Positions 36,267 to 45,091 of a DNA stretch of 64,000 nt are shown here, piece after piece. The notes below the pieces were generated by a model. The model ran no database searches. It was not told the DNA's origin and worked only from the letters and a program-made list of their open reading frames with translations. Numbering within the stretch: position 1 is the stretch's first letter; every line of letters starts with the position of its first letter. The position numbers and the translations under genes are program-made. This DNA is from JACMLD01 sp039916305 (GTDB taxonomy: Bacteria; Bacteroidota; Bacteroidia; Chitinophagales; Chitinophagaceae): NCBI GenBank assembly GCA_039916305.1, contig JBDSLR010000023.1, positions 1 through 64,000 of the forward strand, given 5' to 3'.

Positions 36267-36965
36267 TTAAAAAGTTTTTTTGTTCATTACCCTGGAGAAC
36301 TCTTCTGCATAGCTGACACCAACTGGTAATTCTCGTCCGGCTATCTCTATTTTTTTGCTGCTCACCTTTTCTATTCTTCCCAATGGTACAATATAGGAGC
36401 GGTGAATACGCAGGAACTCATGCGAAGGAAGTTTTTCGGCAATGGCTTTAAGGCTCATGAGCGTAAGTACATTCTTATTATCTGAAAGGTGGATACGGAT
36501 ATAGTCATCCAGCCCTTCTATAAATAAAACATCTTTCAGGTTTACTTTAACCAGCTGGTAATCTGCTTTTACAAAAATGGAAGTAAGCCGCATTTCCTGG
36601 TTCAGGTTAAATTCAAAATATTCCCTGGCTTTGTACACAGCTTTTACAAACCGGTCGTATTCAAATGGCTTTAATAAATAATCGATGGCGTTAACGTTAA
36701 ATCCTTCAACTGCATATTCGCTGAAAGCGGTCGTAAAAATGACCATTGGCTTTTGGGGCATTGAATTATAAAACTGGATGCCATTCATATCGGGCATCTG
36801 TATGTCAAGAAATATAAGATCTATTTTTTCGTTTTCCAGGAAGGCCCTTGCTTCAATAGCATCTGTAAAGCTGGCCTTTATTTGCAAAAAGGAAACTTTG
36901 CTGATGTACTCTTTCATGAGGCTAAGTGCCAGCGGTTCATCGTCTATGGTTATACAGCTTATCAT
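36267..36965 (-). CDS. LytTR-family response regulator
   Basis: This 232-residue protein has a receiver domain with DDE at 8-10, phospho-acceptor D54 in IFLDIQMPDMNG and the FTTAFSEYAVEGFNVNAIDYLLKPF block. The C-terminal LytTR DNA-binding domain (about 135-232) includes FIEGLDDYIRIHL, FLRIHRSYIV and LPVGVSYAEEF. The partner kinase gene overlaps it by four bases upstream. Such pairs occur in several copies in Bacteroidota genomes. Target genes are unknown. Confidence 0.92.
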   Translation of the reverse strand: MISCITIDDEPLALSLMKEYISKVSFLQIKASFTDAIEARAFLENEKIDLIFLDIQMPDMNGIQFYNSMPQKPMVIFTTAFSEYAVEGFNVNAIDYLLKPFEYDRFVKAVYKAREYFEFNLNQEMRLTSIFVKADYQLVKVNLKDVLFIEGLDDYIRIHLSDNKNVLTLMSLKAIAEKLPSHEFLRIHRSYIVPLGRIEKVSSKKIEIAGRELPVGVSYAEEFSRVMNKKTF

Positions 36966-38041
36966 ATTAATTCAAGTGTAAGGGTTACTAAAAAAGAGCT
37001 GATATCATTTTCCGTAAGTAAAATGTGTTTATTATGATACATCAGTTCCAGTCTTCGTTTGGCATTGCTGAGTCCTAAACCCGTATTACCGGCACCGGCC
37101 TGGCTATTTATAAATTTTTGATTGGCCACTACAAAGTTCAGCTGGTTGTTGCTTACGGTGAGGTGTATATCAATGGCAGCAGACTGGTGAGTACTGATGC
37201 CATATTTAAAAGCATTTTCTACAAACGCAATGAGCAGCAGCGGGGCTATCTGTTTATCCGCTGTATCACCCTTACTGGTAAAGTTAATAACAGATTTTTC
37301 GGTTAAACGCACTCTTTGTAATGCAATGTAATTTTCCAGAAACTGTATCTCTTTATCCAGTGGCACAAAATTACTTTTAGCATCATCCAGTACATACCGC
37401 ATAATGGAAGAAAGTTTCATCACTGAATCAGCCGTGTTGGCACTGCCGGTAATTGCCAGCGAATAAATATTATTGAGTGTATTAAAAAGAAAATGAGGGT
37501 TTATCTGGGATTTTAGCAGCGCCAGTTCCGTAATGATTTTTTCCTTTTCTATTTCTTCAGTACGCCGCTCACTCCTGAACCATTGATTGATTATTTTAAT
37601 ACCACCACTGATAATCAGAATCAGCAAAAACATGGCCAGGGTACCCGGAAAAGCAAAGGGCATTATGCGCCTTACGCCAAACCTGGGGGGCATCTTACCC
37701 GGCGGCAGGTTTATATTTTGTAAAAACCTTGGCCTGGGTATTTCTACAAAATGAAAATATACTGAAGGAATGAAAACGTACAATATCAGCAGGCCAAGTA
37801 TACTAAATATATAGATAGCAATTTTTCGTTCTGCCAGCAGCTTTGGTATCAGTACCAGTGAATGCAGGTAATAAAAGCCAACCAGGAAAAGGTTGGTGGT
37901 AAAGAAAAGTAATTGCAGTTTCCGCTCCGGGTTAAAGGGCATTTCCCTGGGGCCGGAAAAATTTACAAAGGGAAAAAGCAGAAATCCTGTCCATATGGCT
38001 GTATGAATAACAATCTGCAGTGTCCGTTTATTCCATTTCAT
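36962..38041 (-). CDS. LytS/YehU-type sensor histidine kinase
   Basis: This 359-residue protein has four hydrophobic helices (about 9-28, 43-62, 73-95, 131-149) and then the His_kinase domain with phospho-acceptor H183 in LKSQINPHFLFNTLNN, followed by a HATPase region (VENAFKYGI, GLGLSNAKRRLELMY). There is no large periplasmic sensor, so the signal may come from the membrane. It overlaps the LytTR regulator by four bases and forms its cognate pair. I chose the ATG at 38041; an in-frame TTG lies nine bases upstream. Confidence 0.9.
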   Translation of the reverse strand: MKWNKRTLQIVIHTAIWTGFLLFPFVNFSGPREMPFNPERKLQLLFFTTNLFLVGFYYLHSLVLIPKLLAERKIAIYIFSILGLLILYVFIPSVYFHFVEIPRPRFLQNINLPPGKMPPRFGVRRIMPFAFPGTLAMFLLILIISGGIKIINQWFRSERRTEEIEKEKIITELALLKSQINPHFLFNTLNNIYSLAITGSANTADSVMKLSSIMRYVLDDAKSNFVPLDKEIQFLENYIALQRVRLTEKSVINFTSKGDTADKQIAPLLLIAFVENAFKYGISTHQSAAIDIHLTVSNNQLNFVVANQKFINSQAGAGNTGLGLSNAKRRLELMYHNKHILLTENDISSFLVTLTLELI

Positions 38042-38050
38042 GGTTAGCAA

Positions 38051-38382
38051 ATAAGTGATAATTGATTTTTTCAGAAAATATCATTCAAGGTAGATATAGT
38101 GGAAGGCAACGGAAAATAAAATAGAGCAAACAGCATGTTTAATCGGTTAACAATGACCGCTACATGGTTTTAACCCGTTGAAAACCATCTGCTGTTAAGG
38201 AGGTTTTAAAATAATACTTCCAAAAGCTATGATATGTAAAATAGTTTTACAAGTTTTACATCATCCAAGCCCCCAATGAAAAGCCTGCATCTGCAGGTTT
38301 TTTTATTTTAAAGCAGATCGTTTTATCAAGTTCAATCTCCGGAAGAAACCCAACCTCTTGTAAACTTGATAAACATCGTGCC
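38051..38382 (+). other. intergenic region, possible small transcript or leader
   Basis: No protein gene is evident. It contains an inverted repeat ATGTAAAA/TTTTACAT near 38233-38260 and, at 38285-38300, a short stem cctgc/gcagg followed by eight T residues that resembles a plus-strand terminator. The nearest plus-strand gene upstream (ending 36016) already has its own terminator, so an unannotated short RNA is possible but unsupported. Confidence 0.3.
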
Positions 38383-38841
38383 ATGAAACTTTTTACTATT
38401 TGCCTGCTGCTCATTGTAGCTACTAACTATTCATTTGCCGGTTCCGGTAATCCCCCAAAGGTTAATTTCCCTGATTCTTTTACTGCCACATAGAAAGAAG
38501 GAAAATTATTGTTCGATACGAATGCAGCAAAAATATGTGCCTGCCAGCTATTACGGGTGAGTTCCAGCAATGAAAAGGAACAATTGATTGCCGTTTTTGC
38601 ACAGGGATTCAACAGCGGGGATACCCGTGCGGACATCGCTTTAGCCGGCATTGTGCTCGACAAAGAAAAAAAACACCTAAAAAGTTTTTTCTATAGCAAA
38701 ATAAAAATAGCAGGTAATATATACGCTGCAACAGGATGCAGCCTGCTGTATAAAAACATTCAGTCTAAATACAGCAATATAAAATTATATGATGTGCTGG
38801 ATGCCGATGCATTGAATAATAAGATGCTGGCTTCAAAATAA
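38383..38841 (+). pseudogene. small exported protein gene interrupted by an in-frame TAG
   Basis: An ATG at 38383 opens a clear signal peptide (MKLFTICLLLIVATNYSFAG), but codon 37 is TAG (38491-38493), after FPDSFTAT. The same frame then stays open for another 115 codons (KEGKLLFDTNAAKICACQLL onward) to TAA at 38839-38841. The downstream part reads like a normal secreted protein with no other stop or shift. A single G-to-A change from TGG (Trp) would explain the stop. No known family is recognised. It is probably a recent pseudogene, though a sequencing error or stop read-through is possible. An internal TTG at 38509 could start a shorter protein without a signal. Confidence 0.65.
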
Positions 38842-38888
38842 TGCATGCTATTGCGCAATATTGACTTCTTTTAATTCCTGGCCTTCGC

Positions 38889-39704
38889 CTAGTACTGTTC
38901 GTTGTCGTTTGGAAAGTCGTTGCTTTTTACATCTTTGATATAGTGCTGAACCGCGCCTGTTATAGTAGAAAAAAGATCCAGGTATTTACGGAGAAAGCGG
39001 GGCTTGAATTCGGTATTTATACCCAGCATGTCATGCATCACGAGTACCTGGCCATCACAATGTTTACCCGCACCAATGCCAATGGTGGGTATGCTAAGGC
39101 TTTCAGCTACTTCTTTGGCCAGAAGAGCAGGAATTTTTTCCAGTACAATGGCAAAGCAACCGGCCTCCTGCAGCAGCAGCGCATCTTTCTTTAATTTTTC
39201 AGCTTCGGCTTCTTCTTTTGCACGTACCGTGTAGGTACCAAATTTATAAATGGATTGTGGCGTTAAACCCAGGTGGCCCATTACCGGTACACCGGAAGAG
39301 ATGATTCTTTTTATTGACTCAAGTATTTCTTCACCGCCTTCCAGTTTAATAGAATGCGCACCGGTCTCTTTCATGATACGGATGGTGGAACTAAGCGCTT
39401 CTTTTGAGTTACCCTGGTAAGAGCCAAATGGCAGGTCAACCACGATTAGGCACCTTTCTGCACCACGTACTACAGATGAAGCATGGTAAATCATCTGGTC
39501 AAGCGTAATAGGTAAAGTTGTTTCGTGCCCAGCCATTACGTTGCTGGCAGAATCGCCCACCAGTATGATATCTATACCTGCTGCATCAAAAATTTTGGCA
39601 AAAGAAAAATCATATGCCGTTATCATGGAGATCTTTTCTCCGGCATCTTTCATTTTCTGTAATGTATGGGTAGTAATTTTTTTAACTTCTTTGTAAGTTG
39701 ACAT
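38889..39704 (-). CDS. panB: 3-methyl-2-oxobutanoate hydroxymethyltransferase
   Basis: This 271-residue enzyme transfers a hydroxymethyl group to alpha-ketoisovalerate in pantothenate synthesis. The signature ITAYDFSFAKIFDAAGIDIILVGDSASNVMAGH-like block contains the Mg2+ ligands (VGDS, later DLPFGSY). EGGEE, MGHLGLTPQS and IGIGAGKHCDGQVLVMHDMLG-like motifs match the family closely. It is soluble and cytoplasmic. panC and panD are not in the window. Confidence 0.95.
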   Translation of the reverse strand: MSTYKEVKKITTHTLQKMKDAGEKISMITAYDFSFAKIFDAAGIDIILVGDSASNVMAGHETTLPITLDQMIYHASSVVRGAERCLIVVDLPFGSYQGNSKEALSSTIRIMKETGAHSIKLEGGEEILESIKRIISSGVPVMGHLGLTPQSIYKFGTYTVRAKEEAEAEKLKKDALLLQEAGCFAIVLEKIPALLAKEVAESLSIPTIGIGAGKHCDGQVLVMHDMLGINTEFKPRFLRKYLDLFSTITGAVQHYIKDVKSNDFPNDNEQY

Positions 39705-39743
39705 GCGTTTTTTTTGAAGCTTAGCGATACCGCTGAGTTGTCC

Positions 39744-40640
39744 TTATACCAATATTTCTTTCATCCTTACGTCTTCGTACAGGGTGTGTAAGAGGCCATC
39801 TGCCAGTCCTATTTTTGGTACAAATATTTCTTCTATGGAGGCCCACCGCATCACATTAATATAAATCTGTAAAGCAGGCAGAATAACATCAGCCCTGTCT
39901 TCACGGAGGTTATAGGTTCGCATCCGGTCGTAAAGGGAAAAATTACTTAGTTCTTTGTAATAATCTTTCAGCAGATCAAGCGGTAATGGCTTGCCGTCTT
40001 TCTTCTTAGACATGGAAAAAACCTTATTGATATTGCCGCCTGTACCAATGGCCACCACCTCTTTATGGCCCCTTATTTTTTCCCGGATATAATTTTTTAT
40101 TTCGTCCCAGTGTTTTTCTTCTACCTGGTTTTTAAGCAGGCGTATGGTACCCACATTGAATGATTGTTTAAAAACAAGTTGGTTCTGGCTGAAGAAAGTA
40201 AGCTCCGTACTACCACCGCCCACATCCACATATAAGTAAGAATGATCTTTGTCCATGTTTTCGGCCACATGGTTTGCGTAAATAACAGCAGCTTCCTCAT
40301 CGCCACTGATGATCCTTATATCAATACCTGTTTCTGTTTTTACGCGTTTTATTATTTCGTCGCCATTTTCTGCATCCCGCATGGCCGACGTAGCGCAGGC
40401 CTTTACATGTTTTACATTGTATACATCAATCAGGCATTTGTAAGCTTTCATGGTTTGCAGTATCATCTCCGTTTTTTCGGGCGATATCTGCTTTTTTTCA
40501 AATACATCAAACCCCAGTCTCAATGGCACCCGTACAAGATTCAGTTTGTTAAAATCGGGTTTGCCTTCGCTGTTTTTTACAACGTCCGATATCAGCAGCC
40601 GGGCCGCGTTACTTCCAATGTCAATAGCTGCCAGTCTCAA
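39744..40640 (-). CDS. Ppx/GppA-family exopolyphosphatase
   Basis: This 298-residue protein covers only the N-terminal ASKHA (actin-like) phosphatase part of Ppx/GppA: AAIDIGSNAARLLI (phosphate 1), VDVGGGSTELTFF (phosphate 2), ACATSAMRDAENG and a GTGGNINKVF block. Family members hydrolyse polyphosphate or pppGpp. The shorter single-domain form is common in this phylum. It is encoded beside ppk1, so it may control polyphosphate level; this is inference from proximity. Confidence 0.88.
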   Translation of the reverse strand: MRLAAIDIGSNAARLLISDVVKNSEGKPDFNKLNLVRVPLRLGFDVFEKKQISPEKTEMILQTMKAYKCLIDVYNVKHVKACATSAMRDAENGDEIIKRVKTETGIDIRIISGDEEAAVIYANHVAENMDKDHSYLYVDVGGGSTELTFFSQNQLVFKQSFNVGTIRLLKNQVEEKHWDEIKNYIREKIRGHKEVVAIGTGGNINKVFSMSKKKDGKPLPLDLLKDYYKELSNFSLYDRMRTYNLREDRADVILPALQIYINVMRWASIEEIFVPKIGLADGLLHTLYEDVRMKEILV

Positions 40641-40696
40641 TGTGTAATGGGTTTAATGAATGATTGTTCTTTCCTTCCCTTCAATAAAAATAACCT

Positions 40697-42850
40697 TTAA
40701 ATCGTATCAGCGTGTACAACGGCCGGCATCGGAATCTCACCTGTACCAGGCTCCTGTGTTAAGGTTTTTACGGCGCTGTGCAGGTAATTGTATATTTCCA
40801 CCTGTGAACGAACCCGCTTTCCATTTGATCGCACGTATTCATTGGTTAGTTCATTGTTCAAAATTCTGGCTTTCACATTAGCATTCAATTGAATGTCCAG
40901 AATAGTTTTCAACACTTTCTTAATATCATTGTTGAAAATAGGGCAGGTAACCTCTACCCGGTGATCAATGTTTCTTACCATCCAGTCTGCAGAAGAGATG
41001 AAAACCCTTTCCTTTCCACCATTATTAAAAATAAACACCCTTGAATGTTCCAGGTATTCATCTACAATACTGATGGCTTTTACCGGAACAATAAATTTTT
41101 TATTCTCAGTAAACATGCAGAAGATGCCGCGTACAATAAGTTTAAGTGCAACGCCTGCTTTGGCTGCTTCATATAATTTAGCAATCAGTTCATCGTCAGA
41201 CAGCGAATTCATTTTAAGAATGATAGATGCCGGCTTGCCTTTTTCAGCCAGCCTGATTTCTTTCTGGATCATTCGCAGCAGGCTGGTACGTAGGCTGAAG
41301 GGGCACGGGATAAGTGTTTTGCAGGCCCTGATAAATTTTTCTCCTTCTTTGGGTTTTTCAAGATAGAGAAAGATTTTATTTACATCGGCCATAATACTCC
41401 TGTTTGATGTAAGCAGGCACTGATCACCATAAATGCTGGCTGTTTTCTCATTCAGGTTGCCCGTACTTACAAAGCCGTAATGGGTAGTATGATTGTTAAC
41501 CCGTTTCTTTATCAGGCATAGCTTGGCATGTACTTTCATATTGGGTATGCCAATAAGAACTTTCACACCTTCTTCTTCCAGCTTCTCTTTCCATTCCAGG
41601 TTGGCTTCTTCATCAAAACGGGCCCTGAGTTCCATCATCACGGTTACCTGCTTGCCATTTCTTACAGCATTAACCAGGGCATTTACTACTTTAGAATTGG
41701 ACGCCAGGCGGTAAGCGGTTACTTTAATAGCGGTCACATGCGGGTCCATCGCCGCTTCGCGCAGCATATCCAGTACGCCATTGTAAGAGTGATAAGGGAA
41801 GCTGAGTAAAATATCTTTTTCAAGTACCACATCTGTTACCCGGCGCGTACCCATCAACAGTGGGTGGGTAAATGGTTTTTTACGCTGGCTTTTTTTGGGG
41901 ATTATATCCGGGAAGTCCATAAAATGCCGGAAGTTGTGGATGCGGCCGCCCGGAATCAGGTTGTCCTTCTTGCTCATATTCATCTTACGCATCAGGAATT
42001 CCAGCAGGCCGGCATCTATTTCCCTGTCGTACACAAAACGCACCGGCTTACCCCGCCGCCGGTTCTTAATACCTTTTTCTATTTTTTGAATAAGGGTAGT
42101 AGACACATCATTGTCAATATCCATTTCAGCATCCCTGGTTACTTTAAATATCCAGGAATCAAATTTATTATAGGCGAAATAGGAGAATATTGAAGGCAGG
42201 TTATAGCGGACAATGTCTTCCAGCAAAATTATATGCTGTTCACCAGGGGCGGACGGCAACAATATAAACCTGCCCAAAGCCCTGCTGGGAATTTCTATAA
42301 GCGCGTATTTCTGTTTGTAAGCACTGTCTTTTGCAGACATTACCACACCGAGGTAAATTGATTTATCCCGCAGGTATGGCCACTGCGGTATATTTTCAAT
42401 CATGAGCGGAATAATATTGGAACGAACTTCTTCTTCAAAATGCCGCTGCACAAAAACCCTTTGCTCACGGGTAAGTTGTTTTTCTGTTACCAGGAATATT
42501 TTTTCTTTTTGCAATTCTGTAATAATTTCTTCCCATACCCGGTTGAATTCATTTTGCTGCCGCAGCACAATCAGCTGTATTTCCTCCAGTATTTCCTCCG
42601 GGCTTTCCTCCATGTGCATATTGGCTTTTACCTTATGCGTTTTGTTTTCAAACTCTATCATCCGCTTCAGCGTTGCCACCCGCACCCTGAAAAACTCATC
42701 TGTATTATTGGAGAAGATGCCCAAAAATTTGATTCTTTCTTTGAGCGGCACCGTACTGTCGGCCGCCTCCTGCAAAACACGGGCATTAAAAGAAAGCCAG
42801 CTGATATCCCTTGCAATTGTTTTTTTCTTCATACTTTTCCCTTCATTCAT
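40697..42850 (-). CDS. ppk1: polyphosphate kinase 1
   Basis: This 717-residue enzyme makes polyphosphate from ATP. It has the N-terminal domain (ISWLSFNARVLQEAAD, FLGIFSNNTDEFFRVRV) and two PLD-like catalytic domains. The autophosphorylated histidine is H441 in KVHAKLCL, and a second PLD motif is in YLEHSRVFIFNNGG. At the position of the second conserved histidine of the E. coli enzyme (YAHIGTGN) this protein has Phe, residue 460 in YGFVSTGN. Two starts are possible: ATG at 42850, or six codons later at 42832. A TACCTTGC element lies about 19 bases upstream of the first. Confidence 0.9.
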   Translation of the reverse strand: MNEGKSMKKKTIARDISWLSFNARVLQEAADSTVPLKERIKFLGIFSNNTDEFFRVRVATLKRMIEFENKTHKVKANMHMEESPEEILEEIQLIVLRQQNEFNRVWEEIITELQKEKIFLVTEKQLTREQRVFVQRHFEEEVRSNIIPLMIENIPQWPYLRDKSIYLGVVMSAKDSAYKQKYALIEIPSRALGRFILLPSAPGEQHIILLEDIVRYNLPSIFSYFAYNKFDSWIFKVTRDAEMDIDNDVSTTLIQKIEKGIKNRRRGKPVRFVYDREIDAGLLEFLMRKMNMSKKDNLIPGGRIHNFRHFMDFPDIIPKKSQRKKPFTHPLLMGTRRVTDVVLEKDILLSFPYHSYNGVLDMLREAAMDPHVTAIKVTAYRLASNSKVVNALVNAVRNGKQVTVMMELRARFDEEANLEWKEKLEEEGVKVLIGIPNMKVHAKLCLIKKRVNNHTTHYGFVSTGNLNEKTASIYGDQCLLTSNRSIMADVNKIFLYLEKPKEGEKFIRACKTLIPCPFSLRTSLLRMIQKEIRLAEKGKPASIILKMNSLSDDELIAKLYEAAKAGVALKLIVRGIFCMFTENKKFIVPVKAISIVDEYLEHSRVFIFNNGGKERVFISSADWMVRNIDHRVEVTCPIFNNDIKKVLKTILDIQLNANVKARILNNELTNEYVRSNGKRVRSQVEIYNYLHSAVKTLTQEPGTGEIPMPAVVHADTI

Positions 42851-43093
42851 ATAATATAGCCGTTTTACGCAAGGTAAAATGACTGTCAGGTAATTGAAAT
42901 TAATTAATTATTAATTGAGAAAGACCTTGCTTCTGCCAGATAGGGATTTCATATAACCGCAAATGTGTGATTGCAAAACCCTTGGTGGCCTCCGGGTTTT
43001 ACCTTTTTACATCCACTGGTTCAGCGCTTTAGCAGTTTATTTCAGGTTGATAACAGGTGTTTATGAGCTTTATGCGGAAAAACCTTGATTTTC

Positions 43094-43126
43094 TTTGTGA
43101 TATTTGACCTCCTTTCCCTACCTTTG
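43094..43126 (+). promoter_or_regulatory. promoter of the rpmB-rpmG cluster
   Basis: TTTG (43094-43097), 21 bases of spacer and TACCTTTG (43119-43126) make the best full match to the Bacteroidota -33/-7 promoter in this window. It ends 21 bases before the rpmB start. Confidence 0.75.
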
Positions 43127-43147
43127 CCGTCCTAAATTTTGTACATC

Positions 43148-43384
43148 ATGGCCAGAGTATGTCAGGTAACCGGTAAAGTTCCAATAACAGGGAACAAAGT
43201 ATCTCACTCAAATATAAAAACAAAGCGTCGTTTTTTGCCTAATCTGCAAACCAAACGTTTTTTTCTTGCAGAAGAAGATAAGTGGATTACGCTTAAATTA
43301 ACTACCGATGGCATCCGCACTATCAATAAAAAGGGGTTGTTTACCGTGGTTAAAGAATTGAGGGCAAACGGAACGCATATATAA
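43148..43384 (+). CDS. rpmB: 50S ribosomal protein L28
   Basis: This 78-residue L28 protein begins MARVCQVTGKVPITGNKVSHSN with the KRRFLPNLQ motif following. I chose the ATG at 43148; three upstream codons from a TTG are not conserved. The cysteine pair of zinc-binding L28 forms is reduced to a single Cys. It is first in the L28-L33-DUF4295 cluster. Confidence 0.95.
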   Translation: MARVCQVTGKVPITGNKVSHSNIKTKRRFLPNLQTKRFFLAEEDKWITLKLTTDGIRTINKKGLFTVVKELRANGTHI

Positions 43385-43415
43385 GTAATACACAACAAAT
43401 TAAATTTCCCCCACA

Positions 43416-43598
43416 ATGGCAAAGAAAGGAAACAGGGTGCAGGTAATCCTGGAATGTACAGAACACAAAACCAGCGGCAAGGCAGGTACCAGCCGTTACA
43501 TAACTGTAAAGAATAAAAAAAATACTCCTGAGCGTATTGAACTTAAAAAGTTCAACCCGATCCTGAAAAAGGTAACTGTACACAAAGAAATCAAGTAA
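43416..43598 (+). CDS. rpmG: 50S ribosomal protein L33
   Basis: This 60-residue L33 protein has MAKKGNRVQVILECTEH, GTSRYITVKNKKNTPERIELKKF and a terminal KKVTVHKEIK. It has a single cysteine rather than the four of zinc-ribbon L33 proteins. It lies between rpmB and the DUF4295 gene in one probable transcript. Confidence 0.95.
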   Translation: MAKKGNRVQVILECTEHKTSGKAGTSRYITVKNKKNTPERIELKKFNPILKKVTVHKEIK

Positions 43599-43627
43599 TT
43601 TAATTCATCTTTTAATTATATATAGTC

Positions 43628-43795
43628 ATGGCAAAAGCAGCTAAGACCGCGCAGAAAAAAGATTTAAAAGCATCTGCTGACGCAAAAAACTGGACTAAGG
43701 TAATAAAGGCAGTACGCAGCCCTAAATCGGGCGCTTACACTTTTAAGGAGTCCATTATACACAAAGACAAAGTGAAAGACTTTCTGGCTAAGTAA
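43628..43795 (+). CDS. DUF4295 small basic protein
   Basis: This is a 55-residue very basic protein (MAKAAKTAQKKDLKASADAK, then NWTKVIKAVRSPKSGAYTFK and a final SIIHKDKVKDFLAK). It corresponds to the Bacteroidota-specific DUF4295 family, usually encoded right after rpmG. Its size, charge and position suggest a ribosome-associated protein; I recall that structural work on Bacteroidota ribosomes identified an extra L subunit protein, and this family is a candidate for it, but I cannot confirm the match here. It ends 20 bases before a strong terminator. Confidence 0.85.
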   Translation: MAKAAKTAQKKDLKASADAKNWTKVIKAVRSPKSGAYTFKESIIHKDKVKDFLAK

Positions 43796-43815
43796 TTGCC
43801 GGCTTGTACTATATT

Positions 43816-43851
43816 AAAAAGCTGTTCTGAATATTTTCGGAATGGCTTTTT
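43816..43851 (+). terminator. terminator of the L28-L33-DUF4295 cluster
   Basis: A 14-position stem aaaaagctgttctg/cggaatggcttttt, including three G-U wobbles, encloses an 8-base loop and is followed by T-rich sequence. Confidence 0.8.
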
Positions 43852-43991
43852 CTGTTTTGCAATACAGCTAACACTGCCGCCGCGGAATTTCGGGTTTACG
43901 TTTTCTTTCGAGGCTGCCAGCTAAATAAATCTCAAAATTCCTCAATCAGCAATAACTTTAAACCCTCAACTTTAAAGCATACACCATCATT

Positions 43992-44957
43992 ATGGGATTA
44001 TTTGATAAATTGTTTGGCAAAAAAGAAAAAGAGACCCTCGACCAGGGTTTGCAAAAAACCAAGGAAGGCTTTCTTTCCAAAATCACCAAGGCCATTGCTG
44101 GTAAAAGCACGGTAGATGAGGAAGTGCTGGACAACCTGGAAGATGCCCTGGTAAGTGCAGACGTAGGCATCGATACAACCATCCAGATCATTGACCGTAT
44201 AGAAAAAAGAGTTTTAAAAGACAAGTACCTCAGCACGAGTGAGCTAAACAGGATACTGCAACAGGAAATAGAGACCCTGCTGGTAGATGCACCGGAGGGT
44301 AACCAGTATACGTTTACATCACCCATGCCCGCTAATCCGTATGTAATCCTGGTAGTAGGCGTAAATGGCGTAGGCAAGACCACTACCATCGGAAAACTGG
44401 CCAATAATTTTAAAAAGGCCGGTAAAAATGTGTTGCTGGGTGCTGCTGATACTTTCAGGGCAGCAGCTGTTGAGCAATTAACTATCTGGAGCGAACGGGC
44501 TGGTGTTCCCATTGTAAAACAGGATATGGGGAGCGATCCCGCCGCAGTAGCGTTTGACACAGTACAAAGCGGGGTATCCAGGGGAAGCGATATTATTATT
44601 ATTGATACAGCAGGACGTTTACACAACAAGGCATATTTGATGGATGAGCTGGGAAAGATAAAAAGGGTTATTCAAAAAGTGATTCCGGATGCACCGCATG
44701 AAGTTATGCTGGTGCTGGATGGCTCAACCGGCCAGAATGCATTGGAACAAGCCAAACATTTTACCGCAGCAACAGATGTAACGGCACTTACCATCACTAA
44801 ATTAGATGGCACCGCTAAAGGTGGGGTGGTATTGGCTATTGCCAACCAGTTTAAAATACCGGTTAAGTTTATTGGTGTGGGAGAGAAGATGGAAGACCTG
44901 CTTGTATTTGATAAACATGAGTTTGTAGATAGCTTATTTAATTTGGAGAAAGGTTAA
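43992..44957 (+). CDS. ftsY: signal recognition particle receptor FtsY
   Basis: This 321-residue SRP-type GTPase lacks the long acidic A domain of the E. coli protein, as is common. The N domain starts MGLFDKLFGKKEKE. The G motifs are GVNGVGKTTTIGKLA (about 118-132), DTFRAAAVEQL, DTAGR (about 204-208) and TKLDGTAKGG. It docks ribosome-SRP complexes to the membrane for cotranslational insertion. It is separated from the ribosomal cluster by a terminator. Confidence 0.95.
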   Translation: MGLFDKLFGKKEKETLDQGLQKTKEGFLSKITKAIAGKSTVDEEVLDNLEDALVSADVGIDTTIQIIDRIEKRVLKDKYLSTSELNRILQQEIETLLVDAPEGNQYTFTSPMPANPYVILVVGVNGVGKTTTIGKLANNFKKAGKNVLLGAADTFRAAAVEQLTIWSERAGVPIVKQDMGSDPAAVAFDTVQSGVSRGSDIIIIDTAGRLHNKAYLMDELGKIKRVIQKVIPDAPHEVMLVLDGSTGQNALEQAKHFTAATDVTALTITKLDGTAKGGVVLAIANQFKIPVKFIGVGEKMEDLLVFDKHEFVDSLFNLEKG

Positions 44958-45091
44958 GACAGGGAAAAAGGAAAGGGGCTTTGGTTGATTTTTCCTGGTA
45001 CATAACCGACAGATAAAAAAGTGGTTGACCGGGCTGTCGCTGGCATACTTTAAGTTTTATATCTGAGAGAAGTATTAATTGCTGGCAGACA

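Noticed and set aside
42898..42920. AT palindrome attaattaatt in the ppk1-rpmB gap
   Set aside because: Simple AT alternation in AT-rich DNA; no regulator or conserved position supports it.
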